A stretch of DNA of 64,000 nucleotides from Streptomyces sp. NBC_00433 (GTDB taxonomy: Bacteria > Actinomycetota > Actinomycetes > Streptomycetales > Streptomycetaceae). The stretch's first letter is position 1, and every line of letters begins with the position of its first letter. Below the pieces are notes generated by a model. The model did no database searches. It saw nothing but the letters and a program-made list of their open reading frames with translations, and had not been told where the DNA came from. Location: positions 558,001-622,000 of the forward strand of contig CP107926.1 in assembly GCA_036015235.1 (NCBI GenBank), in the 5' to 3' direction. Shown here one piece after another: positions 42,701-51,403 of the stretch. The translations under genes were made by a program, and so were the position numbers.

Positions 42701-45252
42701 CCGCCGCCGGGGGTGCCCGGGGTGCCGACCCCGGCGCCGGCGAACAGCATCCAGTTGACGTTCATCAGCGCACCCGGCCCGGTGTGGCCCGAGCCGTTGC
42801 GGGCGACGAAGTAGACCTTGCCGCTGCCGCTCGGCACATTGCTCAGGGTGGCGGTGACGTCGGTGTACGTCTGCCAGGCACCGGTGGTCGGTACGGTGGC
42901 GGTGCCGAGCAGGGTGCCGGTCGGGGAGTTCCAGCGGACCTCGATGCGGCCGCCGGCGTTCGCCGAGGCCGTACGGAAGCCCACCGAGGTGATGTTGTTC
43001 AGGGCGATCGGCGACACGCTCCAGTAGTCGCCGTCCTCGATGAAGCCGATGTCCTGGCCGCCGCCGGCGCTGTCGGCGCCGTTCTCGACGGTGACACCCG
43101 GGGTGTCGGTGCCCTGCCCGTCGCCGGCGCGGCCGGTGTCGGTGAAGAACTCAGCCTGCTTGTGCTTGGATTGCAGGGTGATCTGGGCCCGGCCGGTGAG
43201 CGGTGCGGCCCCGCCGCTGCCGCCCTTGTCGGTGTAGCTGGCCTCGATCACGTAGAAGACGTTGTCCCCGTCGCTGTGGCCGTTGGACAGCGTCGTGGAG
43301 ACGGTGGCGGAGCACCCGCTGTACTGGTCGAGCGGGTGGCCGTGGGTGTCGTGGCCCAGGATGGCCTGGATCTTGACCTGGGCGCAGTTGACCGTGCCGT
43401 CCTCGGGGTCGGTGGCGGTGACCGCGAAGTTGACCTTGTCACCCCAGTCGAACATCCCGCCGTTGGGCGGCGCGGTGATGGTGAGCGTCGGCATGGTGTT
43501 GCCCGCGGTGATGTCGATGCTCGCGGTCGAGCTCTTGCCCGCGCTGTTGGTGACGGTCAGCACGGCGGTGTAGTTGCCGACCGCGCTGTAGGTGTGGCTG
43601 GGGTTGGCGGTGGTCGAGGTGGACCCGTCACCGAAAGCCCACTTGTAGGTGAGGCTGCCGCCCGCCGGGTCGTTGGAGCCGCTGCTGGAGAAGGTCACCG
43701 CCAGTGGCGCGGGGCCGCTGGTGCGGTTGGCGCTCGCCTTGGCGACCGGCAGCGCACTGCTGTTGAGGTAGTCGATGCGGTAGATGCCGGCATCGGCGTT
43801 GTTGCCGCCGTAGCCGGTGCCCCACTCGACCATGTAAAGGGCGCCGTCAGGACCGAACTTCATGTCCATCGGCTTCTTGAACGACACCGACGGCAGGAAG
43901 GACTGGATGTCGTCGGTACCGGTGTTGTCCGACTTGATGTGGAAGGTGAAGACCTTGCTGGTGTTCCATTCGGAGAAGATCGCCTGGCCGTCCATCGCGG
44001 CCGGCCACTTGCGGTCCGAGACCAGGTTGGCGTCGTAGCGGTAGACCGGGCCCGCCATCGGGGCGCCGCCGCTGAGCAGCGGGAAGTTGTTCGGGTCCGC
44101 GCCGTAGTGGTACCAGACGTTGGCCGGGGTGGCCGGCGGCAGCTTGGTCAGGCCGGTGTTGTTCGGGGAGTTGTTCGTCGGGCCGCCCGCGCAGTCGAAG
44201 GCGGAGCCGGAGGTCTTGGTGGCGAAGTTGTAGTCGATGTAGGGGGTGTTGTTGCCGACGCAGTACGGCCAGCCGGCGTTGACCGGCTTGCTCAGCAGGT
44301 CCCACTCGACGGTGTTCTGCGGGCCGCGGCCGGAGTTGGCGGCGCCGGCGTCCGGGCCGTAGTTGCCGACCACCGCGAAGCCGGTCTTCGGGTCGAGGGC
44401 CAGCCGGAAGGGGTTGCGGTAGCCCATCGCATAGATTTCCGGCCTGGTCTTGGCCGTGCCGGGCGCGAAGAGGTTGCCGGACGGGATGGTGTACGTGCCG
44501 TTGGTCTCCGGGTGGATGCGCAGCACCTTGCCCGACAGGCTGTTGGTGTTGCCCGCGGTGCGCTGGGCGTCCCACGTGGCGCGGCCGGACTGCTCGTCGA
44601 TCGGCGCGTAGCCGTCGGAGGCGAACGGGTTGGTGTTGTCACCGGTGGAGAGCCACAGGTTGCCGTTCTTGTGGTCCATGGCCATGCCGGCGCCGTGGTG
44701 GCAGCACTCGGCGCGCTGGACCGGGACCTCCATGACGACCTTCTCGCTCGTCATGTCCAACGTGGAGCCGTTGACGGTGAAGCGGCTGAGCCGGTCGACG
44801 CTCGCCGACGAGGGCGAGTAGTAGACGTAGATCCAGTGGTTGGTGGCGAAGGCCGGGTCGAGCGCCATCGCCAGCAGACCGCTCTCGTTCGCCGTGAAGA
44901 CGCCGAGGTGCCCGGCGGTCACGGTGGTGCCGCCGGTGTTGACGATCCGCACGTCGCCGAGCATGTCGATGAAGAAGACCCGCCCGTCACTGGCGATGTC
45001 CAACTGCAGTGGGTTTCCGCCCGAGTTGTTGAGCAGCACCTTCTGGAAGCTGCTGTCGGGGACGCCGGCGACGGCCGGCTTCGCGGCAGCGGTGCTCTGC
45101 CGCGGTGAGGCGTCCGCGGGCACGGTGGCGAGCACCGCGAGTACGGGCAGGGTGAGCACTGCCACCAGCAGTGTCAGCCAGCTGAGCAGCCGGGCGCGCG
45201 CTCGGGGGCGCAGGCGCGGCCGTGGCCGTGGTCGTGGTCGTACGGGCAACAC
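42310..45252 (-). CDS. Secreted multidomain sugar-dehydrogenase-like protein (PQQ-GDH fold, PKD, CBM6-like, beta-trefoil)
   Basis: A 980-residue exported protein. The GTG at 45252 is preferred since GAGGAG precedes it at the right distance; ATGs upstream lack this. An Arg/Pro-rich n-region and a hydrophobic core form the signal peptide. Residues about 60-480 are a glucose/sorbosone-dehydrogenase six-bladed propeller (ECCHHGAGMAMDHKNGNLWL, YAMGYRNPFRLALDP, DMKFGPDGALYMVEWG). Then come a PKD domain (ANRTSGPAPLAVTFSSSGSN), another Ig-like domain, a CBM6-like carbohydrate-binding domain and a C-terminal fascin-like beta-trefoil. It probably oxidises or binds sugars outside the cell. It lies 90 bp downstream of the ThuA gene in the same direction. 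Confidence 0.88.
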   Translation of the reverse strand: MLPVRPRPRPRPRLRPRARARLLSWLTLLVAVLTLPVLAVLATVPADASPRQSTAAAKPAVAGVPDSSFQKVLLNNSGGNPLQLDIASDGRVFFIDMLGDVRIVNTGGTTVTAGHLGVFTANESGLLAMALDPAFATNHWIYVYYSPSSASVDRLSRFTVNGSTLDMTSEKVVMEVPVQRAECCHHGAGMAMDHKNGNLWLSTGDNTNPFASDGYAPIDEQSGRATWDAQRTAGNTNSLSGKVLRIHPETNGTYTIPSGNLFAPGTAKTRPEIYAMGYRNPFRLALDPKTGFAVVGNYGPDAGAANSGRGPQNTVEWDLLSKPVNAGWPYCVGNNTPYIDYNFATKTSGSAFDCAGGPTNNSPNNTGLTKLPPATPANVWYHYGADPNNFPLLSGGAPMAGPVYRYDANLVSDRKWPAAMDGQAIFSEWNTSKVFTFHIKSDNTGTDDIQSFLPSVSFKKPMDMKFGPDGALYMVEWGTGYGGNNADAGIYRIDYLNSSALPVAKASANRTSGPAPLAVTFSSSGSNDPAGGSLTYKWAFGDGSTSTTANPSHTYSAVGNYTAVLTVTNSAGKSSTASIDITAGNTMPTLTITAPPNGGMFDWGDKVNFAVTATDPEDGTVNCAQVKIQAILGHDTHGHPLDQYSGCSATVSTTLSNGHSDGDNVFYVIEASYTDKGGSGGAAPLTGRAQITLQSKHKQAEFFTDTGRAGDGQGTDTPGVTVENGADSAGGGQDIGFIEDGDYWSVSPIALNNITSVGFRTASANAGGRIEVRWNSPTGTLLGTATVPTTGAWQTYTDVTATLSNVPSGSGKVYFVARNGSGHTGPGALMNVNWMLFAGAGVGTPGTPGGGTGISLKAHANGKYVTAPSTTDPLIAGSTTVGTAQTFDEVDLGNGNIALRAHVNSQFVAAENAGAASLIANRATQGSWETFQLIHNSDGSISLKATVNGKYVTAENAGAGALIANRDAIGPWEEFDLGTV

Positions 45253-45342
45253 GTGGGTCTCCTCGATAGCGGTAATCATGGGCATGACAGGTCACCACGG
45301 CCGCGGATGGCGGGTGCGGCCGTGCTGCCGGGCGGTGCGGGC

Positions 45343-45735
45343 TCAGAAGGTGGAGAGGTCGAACTCCTCCCACGGGCCGATGGCCGTGCGGTTGGCGATC
45401 AGCGCGGCCGCGCCCGCGTTGTCGGCGGTCACGTACCTGCTGTTGACCGTGGCCTTCAGGCTGATGCTGCCGTCGGAGTTGTGGATCAGCTGGAAGGTCT
45501 CCCAGGATCCCTGCGCCGCCCGGTTGGCGATCAGCGAGGCCGCTCCGGCGTTCTCCGCCGCCACGAACTGGTTGTTGGTGTGGGCCCGCAGCGCGATGTT
45601 GCCGCCGCCGAGGTCGACCTCGTCGAAGGTCTGGTTGGTGCCGACCGTGGTGCTGCTGGCGATCAGCGGCTGCGTCGTGCTCGGCGCGGTCACGTACTTG
45701 CCGTTGGCGTGCGCCTTCAGGCTGATGCCGTGCAC
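45343..45735 (-). repeat. Beta-trefoil-coding segment, copy 2
   Basis: Partner of copy 1 (42310-42700). Blocks such as GTTGTGGATCAGCTGGAAGG and neighbouring sequence are identical in both. Differences cluster in the first and last 60 bases, suggesting recent duplication or gene conversion. Confidence 0.85.
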
Positions 45736-46566
45736 CACGGGCGGGGTGGAGCTGATCGAGCAGTCGGCGGGCACGACGCCGGCCGCGGTCTGGATGCCGC
45801 CGAGCAGCAGGTGCAGGAAGTTCGCCTCGGTGTAGCTCTCGTTGGTGTGGCCCATGCCGGTGTACCAGGCGCGGCCGCCGTCGAAGTTGTGGCACCAGGT
45901 GGTGGGGTGGTCGGCGCCCATGGTGGAGCCGGAGTACGAGTTGTCGTCCACCGACGCCAGGACGTGCACCTTCGAACGCGGGTTGGTCTGGAAGTCGTAC
46001 CACTCGTCGGTGTGGGTGTACGAGTTGGGCAGGCCCTGGGTCGAAGGGTGGGTGTGCTCCTCGATGTTCACGGTGGCCGGCTGGATGGCCGGGTGCTGCT
46101 TGAAGTACGCGCCGACCAGGTTGCCGTACCAGGCCCAGTTGTAGCCGCTGTCGGAGGCGGCGTGGACGCCGACGTAGCCGCCGCCGTGCTCGATGTAGCG
46201 CTGGAAGGCGTCCTTCCCGGCCTGGGTGGTCACCGGGTCGCCGGTCGCGGACAGGAAGACCACGGCCGCGTACTGCGCCAGGTTGGCGTCGGTGAACTGG
46301 GTGTCGTCCTCGGTGGCGACGACGGTGAAGTTGTTCTGCTGGCCCAGGCGCTGGATGGCGGCGATGCCGGCCGGGATGGAGTCGTGCCGGTAGCCGGTGG
46401 TCTTGGAGAAGACCAGGATCTTGAAGGACGCCGCCGCGGCCCGGTCGGCGGACGACGGGGCGGGGGCGGCGCTCACCGCGGGGGCGGCGGCGGTCAGGAC
46501 GGCTGCCGCGGACAGGCTCAAGGCCGCGAGCAGGGCAAGACGGGTGCGTGGGCGGGGCGTGCGCAT
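45343..46566 (-). CDS. Secreted ThuA-domain protein with C-terminal beta-trefoil
   Basis: A 407-residue exported protein starting at the ATG at 46566. The signal peptide is LALLAALSLSAAAVLTAA preceded by Arg residues. Residues about 45-270 match ThuA/trehalose-utilization-like domains of the glutamine-amidotransferase-like fold (FKILVFSKTTGYRHDSIPAG, GGGYVGVHAASDSGYNWAWY, GRAWYTGMGHTNESY). The C-terminal 130 residues are the fascin-like trefoil shared with the next gene. In cytoplasmic relatives ThuA acts on 3-keto sugars. An extracellular pairing with a sugar dehydrogenase suggests joint handling of oxidised glycans (inference). It is the first gene of a two-gene unit with a ROK site upstream. 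Confidence 0.87.
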   Translation of the reverse strand: MRTPRPRTRLALLAALSLSAAAVLTAAAPAVSAAPAPSSADRAAAASFKILVFSKTTGYRHDSIPAGIAAIQRLGQQNNFTVVATEDDTQFTDANLAQYAAVVFLSATGDPVTTQAGKDAFQRYIEHGGGYVGVHAASDSGYNWAWYGNLVGAYFKQHPAIQPATVNIEEHTHPSTQGLPNSYTHTDEWYDFQTNPRSKVHVLASVDDNSYSGSTMGADHPTTWCHNFDGGRAWYTGMGHTNESYTEANFLHLLLGGIQTAAGVVPADCSISSTPPVVHGISLKAHANGKYVTAPSTTQPLIASSTTVGTNQTFDEVDLGGGNIALRAHTNNQFVAAENAGAASLIANRAAQGSWETFQLIHNSDGSISLKATVNSRYVTADNAGAAALIANRTAIGPWEEFDLSTF

Positions 46567-46924
46567 GGCGGCTCCTCGTGTGACGCACTGCGGGGGGATG
46601 TTGCCGCAGGGTGGAGCGGACGGACCGCTTCGGGGCGCGGCGAGGCATGTCTGCTCGCGCCGGGCGGCGACGGGCCCGTCCTGCGGCATTGCGGCATCGC
46701 CTTGGGACTTGGTGGTGGCAAGGGATGCCTCAGCTCCGACGTGGCGCGCTGATCAGCGCAAACCGCGAGCGGAGTGATGAATTGGTTCGTTGGTTCAAAA
46801 AACTAATTGGCAGGGCGCAGAGCGTCAAGGGTTGTCACAGACAAGCCAAGAAGCGCTTTCGCCCCGGCCTTCACGACTGGGCCAGGGCGCAACGAAGCTG
46901 ATTCCGGCAGGAGTTGAAGATCTT
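46567..46924. promoter_or_regulatory. Intergenic regulatory region between the ROK and ThuA genes
   Basis: A 358-bp stretch without a gene. It holds a perfect 14-bp palindrome, GCGCTGATCAGCGC (46746-46759), and ROK-type site C (46786-46806), and forms the leader of the ThuA gene. TTGTC-ACA-GACAA lies farther toward the ROK gene. No conserved coding sequence is seen. Confidence 0.55.
46786..46806. promoter_or_regulatory. ROK-type operator (site C) upstream of the ThuA gene
   Basis: On the minus strand TTAGTTTTTTGAACCAACGA occupies 46806-46787. It shares TTAGTTT, TGAAC and ACGAA with sites A and B. It is oriented toward the ThuA/dehydrogenase unit and lies about 220 bp upstream of it. Confidence 0.6.
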
Positions 46925-48232
46925 TCAGAGCACCGGGCTGGTCAGGTCGATGTAGGCCGACGGGTCGCGCAGGATCGCCTGCACCCCGGCGCCCGCGGCG
47001 CCCCTGACGGCCGCCTCGGTGCCGAGCCCGGAGACCTGGAGCCGGTCGGACCGCCAGCGGCCCGAGGTGACCCGCTCGTGCAGCTGCACCTGGAGGCTGG
47101 GGATCAGCCAGGGCGCCAGCGTGGCGTATATCCCGCCGATCACCACCTCGGGCGGGTCGAGCAGGTTCACCGCCCCGGACAGCGCGACGCCCAGCGCCCG
47201 GCCGGCCACCGCGAGCGCCCTGACCGCGGCGTCGTCGCCCTCGGCGGCCAGCGCCGCGAGCTGCTCCACCGGGGCGTTGCCCTCGGCCGGCGCCTCTTGC
47301 AGGGCGTGCCGCCCCGGTCCGCCGCCGGTACGGGTCGCGGTGGCGGTCGCCGCGGTCGCCGAGCCCAGCCGGGTCGCGCTCACCGAGTCGAGCGCGGCGG
47401 CCTGCAGCAGCGCGTCCTGCCCCGCGTAGCGCTCCAGGCAGCCCCGCGCGCCGCAGCCGCACTCGGGTCCGTCGGGGATCACCGTGACATGGCCGATCTC
47501 GCCGGCGAAACCGCCGCCGCGGAAGAGCTCGCCGTCGACCATCAGCCCGGCGCCGATGCCGATCTCCCCCGACACGTACAGGAAGCTCGCCCCCGCGCCG
47601 GCCGGCCTGGCCTGGAATTCGCCGATCGCCGCGAGGTTGGCCTCGTTGTCGACCGACACCGCGAGCCGCTGCCGGCCCAGGCCGCGTACCAGCAGGTCGG
47701 CGGCGGGGATGTGGCGCCAGTCGAGGTTGGGCGCGTGCAGCACCCTGTCGTCGTGGACCAGGCCGGGGACGCCCAGGGTGACCTGGACCGGGGTGAGTCC
47801 GGCGCGGCGGGCGGCGGCGCAGGCCCTGGCCGCGAGCCGGCCGGCCGAGTGCAGCGTCTCCTCGACGTCCCGGCCGCGGTTGTCGGCGCGCTCGGTGAGG
47901 CGGACCCGGGGGGCGCCGGTCAGGTCGGCGACGCAGACCGCGGTGTAGTCGACGTTGACCTCGACGCCCACGCCGGCCGCGCCCTGCGGGTTGAGCGCGA
48001 GCGCGCCGCCCGGACGGCCGACCCTGCCCTGGTTCTCCGGCACGTGCTCGACGACCAGCCCGGCCAGCCGCAACTCCTCGACCAGCGAGGAGACGGTGGC
48101 CTTGGTCAGGCCCACCCGGGCGGCGACGGTGGCCCGCGAGGCGCTTTCACTGGCCGCGACCTGACGGAGCACCAGCGCCAGGTTGTGCCGGCGCATGCTC
48201 TGCTTGCTCGCCGGCTGACCGCCGCCGTTCAT
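46925..48232 (-). CDS. ROK-family transcriptional repressor (NagC/XylR type)
   Basis: A 435-residue repressor. The N-terminal winged helix-turn-helix (RATVAARVGLTKATVSSLVE) is followed by a sugar-kinase-like ROK domain with VGVEVNVDYTAVCVADLTG, the zinc motif CGCGARGCLE and GFAGEIGHVTVIPDG. A low-complexity Ala/Thr/Gly stretch (near residue 320) interrupts the domain. The ATG at 48232 is used because GAAAGG precedes it and HTH homology starts soon after. Site D lies 70 bp upstream, implying autoregulation. Sites A, B and C point to a local regulon. The inducer is probably the sugar imported by the ABC system. Confidence 0.92.
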   Translation of the reverse strand: MNGGGQPASKQSMRRHNLALVLRQVAASESASRATVAARVGLTKATVSSLVEELRLAGLVVEHVPENQGRVGRPGGALALNPQGAAGVGVEVNVDYTAVCVADLTGAPRVRLTERADNRGRDVEETLHSAGRLAARACAAARRAGLTPVQVTLGVPGLVHDDRVLHAPNLDWRHIPAADLLVRGLGRQRLAVSVDNEANLAAIGEFQARPAGAGASFLYVSGEIGIGAGLMVDGELFRGGGFAGEIGHVTVIPDGPECGCGARGCLERYAGQDALLQAAALDSVSATRLGSATAATATATRTGGGPGRHALQEAPAEGNAPVEQLAALAAEGDDAAVRALAVAGRALGVALSGAVNLLDPPEVVIGGIYATLAPWLIPSLQVQLHERVTSGRWRSDRLQVSGLGTEAAVRGAAGAGVQAILRDPSAYIDLTSPVL

Positions 48233-48300
48233 CACGCTGCGACCTTTCTCCGCCGGGCGCGGACCTCGACGGGTCCCGCCCGGCAAACCTCTCTGACCCA

Positions 48301-48321
48301 TTTATTCGTTCACAAAACTAA
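48301..48321. promoter_or_regulatory. ROK-type operator (site D) upstream of the ROK gene
   Basis: On the minus strand TTAGTTTTGTGAACGAATAA lies at 48321-48302. It shares TTAGTTT and TGAACGAA with the other sites. Position fits autorepression of the ROK gene. Confidence 0.6.
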
Positions 48322-48598
48322 GAGACGCTCCGCCGCAGTTCAACGGGCTTCAGGCACAGTCTCGGGAAAGCCGGAGTAAAGAATGAACCGGGTGACGGCA
48401 GCCGCGGCCGGCTGCCGTCGAGCATCGGCGGTGGTCGCTCACGGATGCCGGGGATGCACCTTACGCGCCGACTTCCACGGACTCGGCCCCGGTCCCCGGC
48501 GGCGCCGGGGACACCGCATCAGGGTTGCTCAAGTCACCGCCGGACGTCGTGCGTTCAACGGATTCTTGACTGCCTCTTGCCGCACGGGGAAGGGGTGA
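48322..48598. other. Divergent intergenic region, left part
   Basis: Together with sites D and B this belongs to the 529-bp gap between the ROK gene and the inositol-phosphate-synthase operon. I see no gene here. GC-rich sequence with scattered short repeats only. Confidence 0.5.
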
Positions 48599-48624
48599 TT
48601 AGTTTATTTGCTGAACTGACGAAC
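48599..48624. promoter_or_regulatory. ROK-type operator (site B) upstream of the ebo-like operon
   Basis: TTAGTTTATTTGCTGAACTG followed by ACGAAC. It matches site A at 24 of 26 positions despite lying 10 kb away. It stands 138 bp before the first gene of the operon. Confidence 0.7.
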
Positions 48625-48761
48625 AGCTACGTCGGCGCCGTGGCCGCGGGCTCACCGCCAGACCCCAGGGGTCCCGGCGGACGTGCGTCCCGCGCTCCTT
48701 CCCGGCCTCAGGGCACGCTTCTCCGAACGCTCCGCAGCAGGTGACACACGGAGGTGAAGGC

Positions 48762-49925
48762 ATGGGTTCGGCCACCGCACACGGTCCCCGTCTCGGGGTG
48801 TGGATCATCGGCGCACGCGGCTCGGTCGCCACGACGGTCGTCGTCGGCGCCGCGGCCGTGGCGGCGGGCCTCGCCCCGCCCGTCGGCTGCGTCACCGAAC
48901 TGCCCGACTTCCGCGAGACAGGGCTCACCCCGGTCGGCGACCTGGTCTTCGGCGGCTGCGACATCACCGGCATCCCGCTGGCCAAACGCGCAGAACAGCT
49001 GGTCGCGGCCGGTGTCGTACCCGCCGACCTGCCCGCCTCCCTCCAACAGGCGCTGACCGCCGCCGACCGGGAGATCCGCCCCGGCGTCGGCGCCGCGGCC
49101 GGCTCCCAGGCACCCCAGGCCGCCGCGATCGCCGGGCAGCTCGCGGACTTCCGCGAACGCCACGGGCTGGACCGGGTCGTGGTGGTCAACCTGTCCTCCA
49201 CCGCCCCGCAGGCCGCCCCGCACCCCGCCTTCGCCGACCTGGCCGCGCTGCGCGCCGCGCTGGCGGGCCCCGACCCCGTCCTGCCGCCGCACGCGCTCTA
49301 CGCCTACGCTGCGCTCGGCGCCGGGTGCGGCTACATCGACTTCACCCCGTCCGGCGCGATGCGGCTGCCCGCACTCGACGAACTCGCCCGCACTATCGGT
49401 GTCCCTTACACGGGCAACGACGGAAAGACCGGCGAGACCCTGGTCAGGAGCGCGCTCGCCCCGATGTTCGCGCACCGGGCGCTCCGCGTACGGGCCTGGT
49501 CCGGTACGAACCTGCTCGGCGGCGGGGACGGGGCGACGCTCGCGGACCCGTCCGCCGCGGCGAGCAAGAACGCGTCCAAGGCCCGCAGCCTCACCGAGCT
49601 CCTCCCCGACCCGGTCGAGGGCGAGGTCCACATCGACGAGGTGCCCGCGCTGGGCGACTGGAAGACGGCGTGGGACCACATCGCCTTCGACGGCTTCCTC
49701 GGCGTGCGGATGACGATGCAATTCACCTGGCAGGGGTGCGATTCGGCTCTCGCCGCGCCGTTGGTGCTGGACCTGGTGCGGCTCCTGGACCGCGCCATGG
49801 ACCGCGGGGCGGTGGGGGTGCAGCCGCAGTTCGCCTTCTTCTTCAAGGACCCGATGGGGGCGACGGAGCATCGGCTTGTGCCCCAGTACGAACGCCTCCT
49901 GGCTTGGGCCAGGACCCCGTTGTGA
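48762..49925 (+). CDS. Inositol-3-phosphate synthase family protein
   Basis: A 387-residue NAD-dependent myo-inositol-1-phosphate-synthase-like enzyme. The Rossmann start LGVWIIGARGSVATTVVVGA, the FTPSG segment and PYTGNDGKTGETLVRSALAP with SKNASKARSLTEL, which contain the conserved Lys residues of the family, are all present. It converts glucose-6-phosphate to inositol phosphate in canonical members. This subgroup sits in secondary-metabolite and ebo-like clusters. The ATG at 48762 follows GGAGG (48750-48754). It is separated by 605 bp of repeats from the rest of the operon, so co-transcription is not certain. Confidence 0.88.
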   Translation: MGSATAHGPRLGVWIIGARGSVATTVVVGAAAVAAGLAPPVGCVTELPDFRETGLTPVGDLVFGGCDITGIPLAKRAEQLVAAGVVPADLPASLQQALTAADREIRPGVGAAAGSQAPQAAAIAGQLADFRERHGLDRVVVVNLSSTAPQAAPHPAFADLAALRAALAGPDPVLPPHALYAYAALGAGCGYIDFTPSGAMRLPALDELARTIGVPYTGNDGKTGETLVRSALAPMFAHRALRVRAWSGTNLLGGGDGATLADPSAAASKNASKARSLTELLPDPVEGEVHIDEVPALGDWKTAWDHIAFDGFLGVRMTMQFTWQGCDSALAAPLVLDLVRLLDRAMDRGAVGVQPQFAFFFKDPMGATEHRLVPQYERLLAWARTPL

Positions 49926-50530
49926 CCCCGCGATTGCCCTTGCGGGCGGCTGCGATCGCCCCCACGGTGCCGCCGTGCGGGGGCCGGCCTCGCGGTTCCC
50001 CGGGCCCCCGGGTGGGTGCCCCTTGCGGTGCGTCCTTGCCTGCGCGTGCGTTGTGGCGGGGCGCGCAGTTCCCTGCGGGGTGTTGTTACGGACACCACGG
50101 TTGCCCTGTGTGGGTGGCTTGTCGCGCAGTTCCCCGAGCCCCTGGGGGGTTGCCCCTTGCGGTGGTGTTGCTTTCTCTCCCGCCTCGCCGGCGGGGCGCG
50201 CAGTTCCCCGCGCCCCTTTTGGCCTGCGTCCTCCTACGCCCGGGCGTTCGCCCCTGGCAGGGGCTCGCCTCGCCTCCGCCGCAGAGGGCACGCGTTTTTC
50301 AGGGGCGCGGGGAACTGCACGGCCAACCACAGCGGACCGCAACTTTGAACGCAACAGAACGAGGCACCCGCCTCAGGGGCGCGGGGAACTGCGCGACAAG
50401 CCACGACGGACCGCAACCGTGAACGCGACAGGACGGGGCTGCCGCCCAGGGGCGCGGGGAAGTGCGCGACCAGCCGCGCGATGCGGCCGCGGGCAGGCGC
50501 GGGGGGACGGGCCCGGGAGGGGCGAGGCTA
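49926..50530. other. Gene-free spacer filled with dispersed repeats
   Basis: A 605-bp gap without a convincing gene. Base composition shifts to T/G-rich on the plus strand in its left half. It carries six copies of a GCGCAGTTCCCCGCGCCCCT-type element (see 50061-50475). Confidence 0.7.
50061..50475. repeat. Six-copy GCGCAGTTCCCCGCGCCCC repeat, three per orientation
   Basis: Forward-type copies near 50061-50080, 50123-50145 and 50193-50218. Inverted copies (AGGGGCGCGGGGAACTGC) start at 50301, 50375 and 50448. The inverted set forms a tandem array with 73-74-bp period that includes the conserved flank CGGACCGCAAC. Opposed copies can pair into long hairpins. This element recurs between genes in many Streptomyces genomes (general knowledge). 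Its role is unclear. Confidence 0.8.
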
Positions 50531-51403
50531 ATGGCCACAGTTGAGGTATTCGCCGAGTTGGTGCGGGCGCCCGCCGCCCTCACCGTGCCGGGCGACGTAC
50601 TCGTCGGAGGGAGCGCGGCCGGGTGGCCGCACGGCCGCCCGGCCACCGCGGGGCTCGCCACCGCCTCCGTGCTGCTCTACTGGGGCGGCATGGCGCTCAA
50701 CGACTACGCCGACCGCGAGGTCGACGCCGTCGAGCGGCCGGGGCGGCCGATCCCGTCGGGCCGGATGGGCGCCGGGACGGCGCTGGCGACCGCGGTCGCG
50801 CTGACCGGCGCCGGCCTGGGCGTCGCGGCCGCGGCGGGCGGGCGAGCGGCGCTGGCGACCGCGCTGCCGCTGGCCGCCACGGTGTGGGCGTACGACCTGG
50901 CACTGAAGGACACCGCGCTCGGCGCGCCGGCGATGGCCGCGGCCCGCGGCCTGGACGTGCTGCTCGGAGCGGGGCAGGACGCCCGGGGCCGGCGGGCGGC
51001 GGCGCCCGCCGCCGCGGTGGTCGCGGCGCACACCGGGATCGTGATGGCGCTGAGCCGCCGCGAGGCGCAGGGCTCGTCGCACGCGCTGCCCGAGGCGACC
51101 CTGGCCGCGACGGCGGCCCTCGCGGCGGGCGTCGCGGCGGCCCCGGGCGCGAGCGCCCGGCAGCGGGGCGCGGCGGCCGCGCTGCTGTCCGTGTACGGAA
51201 GCACCTTCGGCGCCGCCCAGTTCGCGGCGATACGCAAGCCCGACCCGCGCCGCCTGCAACGGGCGGTCGGCGCCGGGATCCTCGGCCTGATCCCGTTGCA
51301 GGCGGCGCTGGCGGCCAGGTCCGGAGCGGTCGGGGCCGCGCTCCCCCTGCTGGCAGCGCTGCCGCTGGCCCGCCGGCTCTCACGGAAGGTCTCACCGACG
51401 TGA
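50531..51403 (+). CDS. UbiA-family prenyltransferase (SCO3242-like, EboC counterpart)
   Basis: A 290-residue membrane prenyltransferase with about 8 helices. The first Asp-rich motif is NDYADREVDAVERPGRPIPS (residues 57-76), where the NDxxDxxxD pattern binds the diphosphate through magnesium. The second is weaker (YDLALKDTALG). It attaches a prenyl or polyprenyl group to an acceptor in the membrane. The acceptor may be an inositol-derived product, given the synthase upstream (inference). The ATG at 50531 follows GGGAGGGGCGAG. It is joined to the next gene by GTGA. Confidence 0.88.
   Translation: MATVEVFAELVRAPAALTVPGDVLVGGSAAGWPHGRPATAGLATASVLLYWGGMALNDYADREVDAVERPGRPIPSGRMGAGTALATAVALTGAGLGVAAAAGGRAALATALPLAATVWAYDLALKDTALGAPAMAAARGLDVLLGAGQDARGRRAAAPAAAVVAAHTGIVMALSRREAQGSSHALPEATLAATAALAAGVAAAPGASARQRGAAAALLSVYGSTFGAAQFAAIRKPDPRRLQRAVGAGILGLIPLQAALAARSGAVGAALPLLAALPLARRLSRKVSPT

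Noticed and set aside
42448..45108. Plus-strand open frame of 886 codons opposite the secreted dehydrogenase
   Set aside because: Shadow of the multidomain protein on the other strand; no start signal or recognisable fold.
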